A DNA stretch of 41,905 nt from the IMG/VR virus record IMGVR_UViG_3300010371_001397, positions 1-41,905 of that record; one strand, 5' to 3'. Numbering within the stretch: position 1 is the stretch's first letter; the number at the start of each line of letters is the position of its first letter. Shown here in pieces: positions 1 through 7,537 of this stretch. The notes below the pieces were generated by a model. It saw only the letters and a program-made list of their open reading frames with translations, was not told the DNA's origin and searched no databases. Source of the DNA: a virus. The translations under genes were made by a program, and so were the position numbers.

Positions 1-756
1 TCATTGGATCGCCCAGCGACTAATCTCCGAAAGCAGGCCTAGCTGACGGGAGCGCTGAAGGTATTCAGGATGATACGTTCGGATGGCCCGGGCTGGGAGG
101 CCCTCAGCTCGGACTACCCCCACCGCGGATGCGGGTATGCGCCGAGAGAGCGGCGAGATCCTCATGTCGGGGAACTCACATCGAATGGCGGGATCATATC
201 GCGGGCCGGACAGGAACACCACAACATCGGGGTTAAGAATGTTGATTTCTTCGGCGAGGAGTCCCGTTTGGGCTCGCTGCAAAGCGGCGACTTCTGCCGC
301 CCTGCAGTTCCTCATCACCGAGCCATTCACGTTCACTTTGAAGACGTTCGTCCACAGTGCGGAGTCCGGGGTGCCGTTTATTGCCGAATCGATAGCTCGG
401 AAGCCCCGCCAGAACGGTGAATTCAGTTTTGGATGGACCCTTCCCATCGCATACCAGCGGTACAGATTCCACATTGCCCTGACTCCGTGCGTCGCCCGCG
501 AGAATTCCCAGAAGTTTTCGATGCGGTCGCCAAGTTCACCGACGTCACCTGGGTTGTACATCCAATGCCTGGTCTCTTGCCCGACGATGAGCAATTTCAA
601 TCTTGCGGAGTGCCACCGCTCATGAGGACAGACCAAGAGCGGCGGGGAAGCCTTCACCGCCAGCCTCCTGGGAAGTCTGGCCGATTGTTGGAACTTGAAA
701 TAACGTGCCTGGAGCCGATCGTTCAAGGGGCACGGGGAGCTTGGCGAAGACGGCAT
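1..756 (-). CDS. Uracil-DNA glycosylase-fold family protein
   Basis: A 251-residue protein with the look of the uracil-DNA glycosylase superfamily. A hydrophobic strand ending in a Gly-Gln-Glu (LLIVGQETRHW, residues 55-65) matches the first catalytic-type motif. A second core strand follows at 177-182 (VVVFLSGPRYD), and a late His-Pro (RTYHPEYLQR, 227-236) sits where the family's HP(S) motif belongs. The first 50 residues are basic and unstructured-looking and have no counterpart in the family core. The start is an ATG and the stop lies at the left edge of the window. The gene is transcribed divergently from the integration cassette, so it could be the last gene of a neighbouring region or part of the element. 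Members of this fold are often uncharacterised and may bind or process damaged or modified bases. Actual glycosylase activity is unproven, because the catalytic Asp/Asn is not clearly identifiable. Confidence 0.6.
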   Translation of the reverse strand: MPSSPSSPCPLNDRLQARYFKFQQSARLPRRLAVKASPPLLVCPHERWHSARLKLLIVGQETRHWMYNPGDVGELGDRIENFWEFSRATHGVRAMWNLYRWYAMGRVHPKLNSPFWRGFRAIDSAINGTPDSALWTNVFKVNVNGSVMRNCRAAEVAALQRAQTGLLAEEINILNPDVVVFLSGPRYDPAIRCEFPDMRISPLSRRIPASAVGVVRAEGLPARAIRTYHPEYLQRSRQLGLLSEISRWAIQ

Positions 757-1153
757 TCTGCATTATTCCAGATCCGGGCCTATGTCGATCCGATCCTCCT
801 CGCTGAGCACGGGCGGCCGTCAGGCGTAGGTTAGCTCCGGAGTCCTCTCGGTTTACACTTTTCGAACTCCCTGCGTATGTTTACAGCGAAGGGTGCTCCG
901 CACTCTTCAGCAGCGACAGCGGAACGACCGCAAGGCGGACTTTCGTTGTGGTGCGAATCCACAGCGAGGTGATTCGTCTTGGGCATTCCGACAGAAGATC
1001 TGCGATCCATCGCCAGCATTTTTGCCGCTGGCTACCTCCGTCATCGCGACCAACTCCGGCGCTCCGCTCGTCAACTTGACTGTTCCGAAACGCCGAGCCG
1101 TCATGGACACGAGGTTAACGGCCATGAGAACGGAGAACGGAACGGAGACCGCG
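757..1153. other. Intergenic region upstream of the integration cassette
   Basis: About 400 bases with no convincing gene. An open frame runs through 893-1153 in phase with the DUF2924 gene, but its residues look like random translation and it has no suitable start signal. The region holds one promoter-like element (851-892) that recurs at 20331-20372. It probably contains the promoter and long leader of the DUF2924-recombinase operon. Confidence 0.5.
852..881 (+). promoter_or_regulatory. Promoter-like element, copy 1 (TTTACA-18-TATGTT)
   Basis: TTTACA at 852-857 and TATGTT at 876-881 are separated by 18 bases, fitting a sigma-70 type promoter reading towards the DUF2924-recombinase cassette. 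The block 851-892 matches 20331-20372 at 32 of 42 positions without gaps, in the same orientation, including both hexamers and the CTGCGTAT preceding and entering the -10. The duplication makes this more believable than a single match. It could instead be a recombination or protein-binding site. Confidence 0.5.
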
Positions 1154-1660
1154 ATGCGGAAAGAGATTGACGAGTTGAGCCAGATGACAGTCGGCCAGCT
1201 CCGCCAGAAGTACCTTGAGGTGTTCGGCGAGGAGTCCAGATCGAATCATAAGCAGTTCCTGTTTCGGAGGATCGCCTGGCGCATTCAGGCAATAGCCGAG
1301 GGTGGCCTCTCCGAACGCGCGCGCCGCCGCGCGCTGGAGATCGCCAACGACGCGGACCTTCGCATCCGGGCACCCAAGAGCAGGTTCGGACAGGACGTGA
1401 CTCTCGACCCGAAGCTCAGCGTCAGCCGGAAAGTGGCCAGCGCCGCCGATCCGCGTTTGCCGCCGCCGGGCACCTACCTCGAACGCGAGTATAAAGGTCG
1501 GCGCGTCATCGTGAAGGTCCTCGTGGACGGCTTCGAGTTCGATGGGCAGATCTACCGGTCCCTCAGCGCAATCGCCCACGAAGCGACCGGAACGAAGTGG
1601 AACGGCTTCCTCTTCTTCAATCTGACATCCGCGGAGGAGGATTCCAATGGCAAAGCATAG
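1154..1660 (+). CDS. DUF2924 family protein
   Basis: A 168-residue protein with the DUF2924 pattern: an N-terminal helix of the type MTVGQLRQKYLEVFGEES, then a basic FLFRRIAWRIQ segment, and a C-terminal region with a G-x-x-L-x-R-E-Y-K-G-R strand and an S-x-x-A-I-A-x-x-A-T-G-x-K-W-N-G motif. The C-terminal motif resembles small DNA-binding or recombinase-accessory folds. The start was placed at the ATG preceded by GGAG (1144-1147). Upstream in-frame ATGs at 1103 and 1124 have weaker ribosome sites. It overlaps the recombinase gene by 14 bases, so the two are co-translated. DUF2924 genes are typically found directly upstream of large serine recombinases. The function is not established; a role in integration or excision is inferred from the linkage. 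Confidence 0.85.
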   Translation: MRKEIDELSQMTVGQLRQKYLEVFGEESRSNHKQFLFRRIAWRIQAIAEGGLSERARRRALEIANDADLRIRAPKSRFGQDVTLDPKLSVSRKVASAADPRLPPPGTYLEREYKGRRVIVKVLVDGFEFDGQIYRSLSAIAHEATGTKWNGFLFFNLTSAEEDSNGKA

Positions 1661-3224
1661 CGGCCCCAAGGTTCCGACGAGGGCAGCGGAGGGATCGGGT
1701 CCGAAGACCGTCCGGTGCGCGATCTACACGCGCAAATCAACGGAGGAGGGACTTCAGCAGGAGTTCAACTCCCTAGACGCCCAGCGGGAAGCGTCCGAGG
1801 CTTTCATCAGCAGTCAGAAAAATGAAGGCTGGCAGGCGATTACCGACCATTTTGACGACGGCGGTTACACCGGCGGCAATATGGATCGGCCGGCACTGAA
1901 GCGCCTCCTCGCAGCGGTCGAAGCCCGAGCCGTTGACTGCATCGTCGTGTACAAGGTGGACCGACTCAGCCGTTCGCTTCTGGACTTCGCGCGTATCATC
2001 GAAATCCTCGACCGGAACGGCGTCAGCTTCGTGGCCGTGACCCAGCAGTTCAACACGACCAGTTCCCTCGGACGTCTTACGCTGAACATCCTCTTGTCGT
2101 TCGCGCAGTTCGAACGCGAGATCATTTCGGAGCGCACCCGCGACAAGATGTCGGCGGCGCGGCGGAAGGGCAAATGGGCTGGCGGCCACCCGGTCCTCGG
2201 GTACGACATCGACCCCAAGGGCGGCCGGATCGTCGTCAATCCGACGGAAGCCGAGCAGGTCCGAACCATGTTTGGCATGTACATGAAGATGGGATCAACG
2301 CTGCCAGTCCTTCAGGAAACCCAGCGGACCGGTCTCGTGAGCAAGCGCTGGACCACCGAAGACGGCAAGGTCCGCGGCGGGAAGCCCTTCACGAGAAGCT
2401 CGCTGCACGCGACGCTGACCAACGTCCTGTATACGGGAATGGTTGACCACAAGGGCGTCCTCTATGAAGGCGAGCACGACCGGATCATCGATCAGGACAC
2501 CTGGGATCGGGTCCATCAAATCCTGCGGCGCAACGGCAACGACAAGGGTGCCTCCGTCAGGAACAAGCTTGGGGCACTCCTGCGCGGGCTGCTCTTCTGC
2601 GTGCCGTGCGGTGCTCCGATGATGCACACCTACACGATGCGGAAGTCGAAACGGTATCGCTATTACGTCTGCTACAACGCCCAGCAGCAGGGATGGCAGA
2701 ATTGCGAAACGAAGTCGGTTTCGGCGCAGGCCATCGAGACGGCGGTTCTGGACAGCATCCGCCGGATCGGAACGGACCCAAAGCTTGCGGAGGCCGTTGC
2801 CGCCGAAGCCATCGACCAGGTCGCGCGTCAGCGCGCCGCCCTCGACAAGGAACTGGACACACAACGCGGGAGCCTCCGGCGGCTCAACCAGAGCCTCGCC
2901 CGCGAGGCCGCCGACACGAGCGTAGATTCCGGCGCGCGGTTCGACCGGATCGTCGCACTTCAGCGGGAGATCGAAGCTTCGGAACACCGCCTGACGGAAC
3001 TGGCGGCGGATCGGAAGTCATGTGACGAGGACCGCATCAACGCCGCCGATCTTCATAAGACCCTTTCGGAGTTCGACTCAATCTGGTCGTCCCTTGTCGC
3101 GAGAGAACAGGAGCAACTGATTCAAATGTTGGTCGCCAAGGTCGGCTATGACGGGCGTACCGGTAAGGTCACCGTCAATTTTCGTAGCGCAGGAGCGAAG
3201 GAACTATGCCAAGGAAAGAGCTAA
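1647..3224 (+). CDS. Large serine recombinase (resolvase/invertase family integrase)
   Basis: A 525-residue large serine recombinase, the likely integrase/excisionase of this element. The N-terminal resolvase domain carries the nucleophile in YTRKST (Ser31), the FNSLDAQRE helix (40-48) and the catalytic-arginine motif KVDRLSRS (103-110). The central recombinase domain is followed by a zinc ribbon with Cys318, Cys321, Cys342 and Cys353. A charged coiled coil runs from about 390 to 455, as in phiC31-type integrases, where it controls synapsis. The start ATG follows an AGGAGG-type site (GGAGGAGG) and overlaps the DUF2924 gene. The downstream helix-turn-helix gene overlaps its 3' end by 19 bases. 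Length and domain order are those of an intact enzyme. Attachment sites were not identified. Confidence 0.95.
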   Translation: MAKHSGPKVPTRAAEGSGPKTVRCAIYTRKSTEEGLQQEFNSLDAQREASEAFISSQKNEGWQAITDHFDDGGYTGGNMDRPALKRLLAAVEARAVDCIVVYKVDRLSRSLLDFARIIEILDRNGVSFVAVTQQFNTTSSLGRLTLNILLSFAQFEREIISERTRDKMSAARRKGKWAGGHPVLGYDIDPKGGRIVVNPTEAEQVRTMFGMYMKMGSTLPVLQETQRTGLVSKRWTTEDGKVRGGKPFTRSSLHATLTNVLYTGMVDHKGVLYEGEHDRIIDQDTWDRVHQILRRNGNDKGASVRNKLGALLRGLLFCVPCGAPMMHTYTMRKSKRYRYYVCYNAQQQGWQNCETKSVSAQAIETAVLDSIRRIGTDPKLAEAVAAEAIDQVARQRAALDKELDTQRGSLRRLNQSLAREAADTSVDSGARFDRIVALQREIEASEHRLTELAADRKSCDEDRINAADLHKTLSEFDSIWSSLVAREQEQLIQMLVAKVGYDGRTGKVTVNFRSAGAKELCQGKS

Positions 3225-3670
3225 TTACTGCGGCCGCCGAGCCGACAAGGGAGGACAGTGCCATCCAGGTCGAGACGACGCTACCATTGCGCCCACGTCG
3301 CCACGAATGCCGTAAGGACGGGCAGCCCAATGCGGCGTCCGCAGAAAGCCGGTCGCGAATTCCACGGGTTACCCGGCTGATGGCCCTCGCCATCAGGTTT
3401 CAGGGAATGATCGACTGCGGCGAAGTTCGCGACTACGCGGATCTTGCCCAGCTGGGTTACGTGACGCGGGCAAGAATGACGCAGATCATGAATCTCCTGC
3501 TCCTCGCGCCGGAAATTCAGGAAGGCATCTTGGACGGCCTTTCGACCTCCGCTTTGCCAGAGAGGCAACTTCGACAAGTGGTCACAAAGGCCGATTGGAC
3601 TGAGCAGAGAGCAATCCTTCGAACGATCTCTGGATCGGCGGGGTTTACGCGTGCTCAGACCGGTCGATAG
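3206..3670 (+). CDS. Recombinase-associated helix-turn-helix protein
   Basis: A 154-residue protein overlapping the recombinase gene by 19 bases. After a variable, charged N-terminus of about 50 residues, the segment from about residue 56 (RLMALAIRFQGMIDCGEV) through DYADLAQLGYVTRARMTQIM forms a helix-turn-helix, followed by LLLLAPEIQEGIL. This resembles the ParB/KorB-type HTH of small proteins that commonly follow recombinases of this class. It probably binds DNA near the recombinase operon or assists recombination direction control. The stop codon lies inside a CGGTCGATAGACC motif repeated 65 bases downstream. Function is inferred from fold and position. Confidence 0.75.
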   Translation: MPRKELITAAAEPTREDSAIQVETTLPLRPRRHECRKDGQPNAASAESRSRIPRVTRLMALAIRFQGMIDCGEVRDYADLAQLGYVTRARMTQIMNLLLLAPEIQEGILDGLSTSALPERQLRQVVTKADWTEQRAILRTISGSAGFTRAQTGR

Positions 3671-3738
3671 ACCGCCATATATCCATCAATCATCCGACCA
3701 GCGGATCTAAAGATTCGGCCCAAAACGGCCGATAGACC
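3661..3738. repeat. Two direct copies of CGGYCGATAGACC downstream of the recombinase operon
   Basis: CGGTCGATAGACC (3661-3673) recurs as CGGCCGATAGACC (3726-3738), 12 of 13 identical and 65 bases apart. Each contains a GGTC/GACC-like inverted core around GATA. The first copy spans the stop codon of the helix-turn-helix gene. These could be binding sites for that protein or for the recombinase. Chance cannot be excluded for a 13-mer pair. Confidence 0.35.
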
Positions 3739-3807
3739 AGAGGTGCCAGAGCAACTGCCCCTCCCGATGTTTTCCACAGAAAAAAACAACGGAGCCATAG
3801 AATGTTC

Positions 3808-3836
3808 TTGTCATACAGAAACCTGTGAGCTATCAT
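3808..3836 (+). promoter_or_regulatory. Sigma-70-type promoter of the methyltransferase gene
   Basis: TTGTCA at 3808-3813 and TATCAT at 3831-3836 with a 17-base spacer, in a locally AT-rich stretch. Transcription would start near 3843, after the ATG at 3743 and just before the ribosome site GAGG (3857-3860) that serves the ATG at 3866. The spacer contains an ACAG-AAAC-CTGT inverted repeat that could be an operator. The promoter decides the gene start in favour of 3866. Confidence 0.6.
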
Positions 3837-3865
3837 GTTCGTGTAATACAAACTCTGAGGAGCTC

Positions 3866-5122
3866 ATGGCCAGACCCAAAGTCGCTGCTGCAAGATCCAG
3901 AATTGTGAACGTCCGGCTCACAGAAGACGAATATCGGGAGATGTCGGTTGCGGCAGAAGCGTTGGGCTATCCAACACTCAGTGAATACATCCGTCATTTG
4001 CGCAAGAACGCGGACGAGCCCGCTTCATCGGCCAACACGATAGCTGACAGTCACGTTGCAGACTTGTACCCAACGCCCACGCGATTCTCGACCACGCGGT
4101 ATGGGGAGATACTGCTTGGCGATTCACTTGGCCTTCTCCATCGCACATTGAAGGCGAACAGCGTGGATCTAATCATGACTTCGCCCCCCTTCGGACTGGT
4201 GCGCAAGAAGTCCTACGGGAACAAGGATGCCGACGAATATCTTGATTGGTTCAGGCCATTTGCGGAGGGCTTCAGTCGCGTTCTGAAGGATTCCGGAAGT
4301 CTCGTAATCGATATTGGTGGCTCGTGGAACAAAGGGACACCCACTCGGTCGCTCTACCACTTCGAGCTGCTGCTAATGCTTTGCCAAGAGTATGGATTTC
4401 ACCTTTGCGAAGAGCATTTTTGGTGGAACCCGGCAAAGCTGCCGACCCCTGCCGAGTGGGTTAACGTTCGACGCGTTCGCGTTAAGGATGCGGTCAACTG
4501 CATCTGGTGGCTGTCAAAAACGCCTTGGCCCAAGGCAAACAACCGGCGCGTGCTCGCTCCGTACAGCGATTCGATGCATCACCTCCTCAAGAACGGATAC
4601 AAAGCCCAGTTGCGCCCCTCGGGGCATGACATTTCAACCAAGTTCCAGAAGGACAACGGCGGCTCTGTTCCGCCAAACCTGATCGCATTAGCAAACACGG
4701 AATCAAACAGTTACTATCAGGAGTACTGCCGAGCGAATAACCTCACGGTCCACCCGGCGAGGTTCCCGATTGGCATTCCCGCGTATTTCACAAAGTTCCT
4801 CACCGACCGCGGAGATCTGGTAGTTGATCCGTTCGGAGGGTCGTGCGTGACCGGGGAAGCCTGCGAAGCGCTTGAACGCCAGTGGATATGCTGCGAACTC
4901 GACGAGCAGTTTCTAAAAGGGGCAGTTTGCCGTTTCCAGAAACCGAAGGTCACGACGATACCGAAGGAAAAGTCGTCGAAATTGGTGGTCCGCGACAAGC
5001 CGTACGAAATCTATGCGCCGTGCACGGTTGATGTATCCGATGAAGAAGCACCCTTATTTAACGACGGCGGCCATGCTCGCCCGGAAGTGAGCGTTCCGGC
5101 GAAGACTGTCCGAGCTTCATAG
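3866..5122 (+). CDS. Ribbon-helix-helix / DNA methyltransferase (m4C or m6A, TSPPF type)
   Basis: A 418-residue beta-class DNA amino-methyltransferase. The catalytic motif IV is TSPPF (105-109) and precedes the SAM-binding motif I, DPFGGSC (321-327), the order typical of beta-class enzymes. TSPPF and the HPARFP segment (296-301) just before motif I are common in N4-cytosine methyltransferases. Residues 13-46 (IVNVRLTEDEYREM then TLSEYIRHL) form a ribbon-helix-helix-like DNA-binding segment, an unusual addition. The start follows GAGG with 5-base spacing and its own promoter; an upstream ATG at 3743 lies before that promoter. The gene ends 46 bases from the end of the facing nuclease gene. No restriction gene lies on the same strand, so it is either an orphan or the modification arm of the minus-strand operon. 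Confidence 0.85.
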   Translation: MARPKVAAARSRIVNVRLTEDEYREMSVAAEALGYPTLSEYIRHLRKNADEPASSANTIADSHVADLYPTPTRFSTTRYGEILLGDSLGLLHRTLKANSVDLIMTSPPFGLVRKKSYGNKDADEYLDWFRPFAEGFSRVLKDSGSLVIDIGGSWNKGTPTRSLYHFELLLMLCQEYGFHLCEEHFWWNPAKLPTPAEWVNVRRVRVKDAVNCIWWLSKTPWPKANNRRVLAPYSDSMHHLLKNGYKAQLRPSGHDISTKFQKDNGGSVPPNLIALANTESNSYYQEYCRANNLTVHPARFPIGIPAYFTKFLTDRGDLVVDPFGGSCVTGEACEALERQWICCELDEQFLKGAVCRFQKPKVTTIPKEKSSKLVVRDKPYEIYAPCTVDVSDEEAPLFNDGGHARPEVSVPAKTVRAS

Positions 5123-5168
5123 GTCGTTGGAAAGACGTCCGCGTTGGTCACAAAGGGCGAGGGGCGGT

Positions 5169-6419
5169 TTATGCAAGAGCATACAGGTTGTCGGCCCAAC
5201 TGGTCAGCTGCCCGCGCTTGATTCCTTCAAAGTCGACGATCAATGGGACATTCGGCGGGCGCGGTACAGGCATTGGCACCGCATTTCGGATCACGGCAAT
5301 GATCGATCGGCCGAGAAGAGCATCGAGTTCGGACACCGGCCCATAGCCGCGTCCATAGCGAACCAACTGGGTGGTTGCTTCTCGAACTCGGCCAAGGTTA
5401 TCCTCCGCCTCGCCACTGAAGAACTTAACCTCAACAACGGCGACCACCGATCCGGCCTCCGCATCCACGACCACGAGATCGGGCCGATCACCACTTGGCG
5501 AGAGTCCATAAGCCAATAGGATGCGCTTAACGATTGCCTCAGAGGGCTCTGCCACCGGCTCCTGATACAAATTGGTGCGAGTTTGCCAGAAGATCGCAAA
5601 CCGGCCAATCCGCGCAATGGGCTCCTTATTATCGGCGCGCAAGAGAGAGAGCACGGCAGGTTCGCCCATCGATTGTTCCAGCCCTTCCGCTAGGCTGAGG
5701 CCGACCGCGAGTTCGAATCGTTGCCACGTTTCAAGCGGGCCAAGCAGAGTCGCCTGCAGCATGCGGCCAATCACTTCGAGGTCGCCGGTCTCGACCGCTA
5801 CGAGATCCATAAATGCCTTGTACGCGAGCCGGTACATCATCCGGCGTGAACGGACGGCTTGTTGCAGTGCGCCGCCCCGAGGCCGCCCAGCAAGATTGGT
5901 CTCACTCATAGCGGTCCGGATTGCATCGATCCTGCGAACGCGCTCTAGACTGAGGACGTTCGCCTCGACGGCATCACGATAGCCGGTCTCCTCCGGTAGC
6001 AGGCTCAAAAAGCGTGCCGAAAGCCGCCATGCCTGTTCGAGCACCCACGCAACGACCTGGTTTGCGCCGGATGCGAACGACCGCACCGGCTCTTGGGTGA
6101 CTGTTGCGGTTGGGTGGCCCGTGGCCATTCGCCGAATGATTGTCGCGCGAGCATCGAGTCGACCGCGGATAACACCGTCCTCGACGTGCTCTCGAGAACT
6201 CAGGAAGCTTTGGGTTTCATGGCGGTTGGCGAGGACGTAGGCCGTAAGTTCCCGCAGAGCGGGTGACATGCTCCAATGCAGCCGGAGCATCTCCATATCG
6301 CGCGACAGATCGAGGCGCGGTCGGCCAATCTCAACCCCGAAGGCCTTTCGAAAATACCTGAGCAGGATTCGGCCAATGTGATCGTTGATCGTAATGCTCG
6401 GATCACTGGGCGTGGTCAT
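5169..6419 (-). CDS. McrC-like PD-(D/E)XK nuclease, last gene of the defence operon
   Basis: A 416-residue protein with a long helical N-terminal part and a C-terminal PD-(D/E)XK nuclease signature. The signature is RPDLVVVD (Asp314) followed by VVEVKF (Glu330, Lys332) and a downstream amphipathic helix with QLVRYGRGY. Just before it, a W-x-x-F-E-L-A stretch (232-239) resembles the conserved segment preceding the nuclease core in McrC/DUF2357 proteins. It overlaps the McrB-like gene by four bases (ATGA), so the pair is translationally coupled like mcrB-mcrC. The likely role is DNA cleavage driven by the AAA+ partner. The helical N-terminal 200 residues are not recognised and may contact the ATPase or the DNA target. 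The catalytic residues look intact. Confidence 0.75.
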   Translation of the reverse strand: MTTPSDPSITINDHIGRILLRYFRKAFGVEIGRPRLDLSRDMEMLRLHWSMSPALRELTAYVLANRHETQSFLSSREHVEDGVIRGRLDARATIIRRMATGHPTATVTQEPVRSFASGANQVVAWVLEQAWRLSARFLSLLPEETGYRDAVEANVLSLERVRRIDAIRTAMSETNLAGRPRGGALQQAVRSRRMMYRLAYKAFMDLVAVETGDLEVIGRMLQATLLGPLETWQRFELAVGLSLAEGLEQSMGEPAVLSLLRADNKEPIARIGRFAIFWQTRTNLYQEPVAEPSEAIVKRILLAYGLSPSGDRPDLVVVDAEAGSVVAVVEVKFFSGEAEDNLGRVREATTQLVRYGRGYGPVSELDALLGRSIIAVIRNAVPMPVPRPPNVPLIVDFEGIKRGQLTSWADNLYALA

Positions 6420-7537
6420 ACGGCCACGCTAAGCAAGCGGCTCTTCAGTGTTACGCTCAGTTCGTCGTCCCGAGTGAGACCGAGTGACTCGGCAACCTTG
6501 GCAGCCACATTCTCCGCATCATGCCGCAAGATGCCGTCGAGCATCGGCACCAAGTACATGAAAAAACCATCGAGATACGCCGTCGCCTGATCTGCAGTCG
6601 GAACACTCAGGAAATCCATTTGGGGCGCGATGGAGTTTGCCGTCTTGATCAGATCAATGAACGGTGCCGGTCCTATGACGCGAACCTCATTAACAGCGCG
6701 CCATACTCCGGCGAGCGGTACGGAACCCGGCGCAGACGGTTCTGTTTTTAACAATGCTGAGCGCCTCAGGTATTCGACGATGAAGGCATCGAGATCTTTC
6801 GGCGCATCGACATAAATCCACCCGAAGCGGCGCGTCAGTGCATAGCTCATTTGGTAAAGCGACGCTTTGTCTATTGAGTTGATGGTCGCGATAATCCGCC
6901 ACGCGGCAGTCGGGGCGAATTCGTGCGTTGCCGCCGAGGGTTTCGGCTGGGGCAGAATCACATATTGATCGCTGTCCTTGTTCGTGACATCGACCCGGTA
7001 TGGCAGGGTTGTCGCCTGACCGCTCAGCACTGTGAAGAGAGGACCGATCACCTTATCGATGTCACAACGGTTGAGTTCGTCAATGATTAGCGGCCTATCA
7101 AAGTCCCGGAGGAGCACACCCGGTATAAACGCGATCTTTCCATCGCCAATCGGTTGATAACCGCCGATCACATCCTGAGACGTCCAATCAGCCGAACCGG
7201 TTATCAAGCGCCATTGGTTATGGAGCGCGGCGGCCACGTTGCGGGCGAGCGAGGTCTTTCCCGTACCGGGGGGCCCGTAGAACATCAGGTGCTGCTTGCC
7301 GGCGCGCAGGGCCGCCTGAATCTGCCGGTAAACCGCTGGTTCGATGCCGATCAGATCAGCCGCATTTGCAATCTCAATTTCGCCCGTCGGCGCTGGCAGG
7401 GTCGCGGTTTCATCGGCCTCGTCTGAGGGAGCAGCGGCGGCGGATGCCGATTGCTGATAGGCAGCCGTTACGTCCCGTATGAGACGCGCACGGTCGCCTT
7501 CATCGAGCCCGTGATATATGGGAACGTTAATTGCCAT
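6416..7537 (-). CDS. McrB-like AAA+ NTPase
   Basis: A 373-residue AAA+ protein of the McrB/MoxR/dynein-related type. Walker A is GPPGTGKTS (88-96), the WTSQDVIGGY segment follows (118-127), Walker B is LIIDELNR (150-157) and sensor 1 is ATIN (217-220). The following SIDKASL resembles the McrB GTPase motif NTADRS, and the arginine finger is in ALTRRF (233-238). Unlike Escherichia coli McrB it has no large N-terminal DNA-recognition domain, only about 60 residues before the AAA+ core. That role may fall to the preceding 488-residue protein, whose gene overlaps this one by 11 bases. It probably forms a ring that translocates DNA and activates the nuclease encoded immediately downstream. GTP versus ATP preference cannot be read from sequence. 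Confidence 0.85.
   Translation of the reverse strand: MAINVPIYHGLDEGDRARLIRDVTAAYQQSASAAAAPSDEADETATLPAPTGEIEIANAADLIGIEPAVYRQIQAALRAGKQHLMFYGPPGTGKTSLARNVAAALHNQWRLITGSADWTSQDVIGGYQPIGDGKIAFIPGVLLRDFDRPLIIDELNRCDIDKVIGPLFTVLSGQATTLPYRVDVTNKDSDQYVILPQPKPSAATHEFAPTAAWRIIATINSIDKASLYQMSYALTRRFGWIYVDAPKDLDAFIVEYLRRSALLKTEPSAPGSVPLAGVWRAVNEVRVIGPAPFIDLIKTANSIAPQMDFLSVPTADQATAYLDGFFMYLVPMLDGILRHDAENVAAKVAESLGLTRDDELSVTLKSRLLSVAV

Noticed and set aside
893-1153. N-terminal extension of the DUF2924 protein by 87 residues
   Set aside because: The translated stretch looks random, has no ribosome site and overlaps the likely leader; GGAG precedes the ATG at 1154, where the family similarity begins.
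3770-3778. DnaA-box-like TTTTCCACA
   Set aside because: A single match to a short degenerate consensus with no cluster; expected by chance and not supported as an origin.
3743-3865. Cys-rich N-terminal extension (CSCHTETC...CSCN) of the methyltransferase
   Set aside because: It looks like a metal-binding peptide, but a good promoter (3808-3836) lies inside it and the ATG at 3866 has its own ribosome site, so it is probably untranslated.
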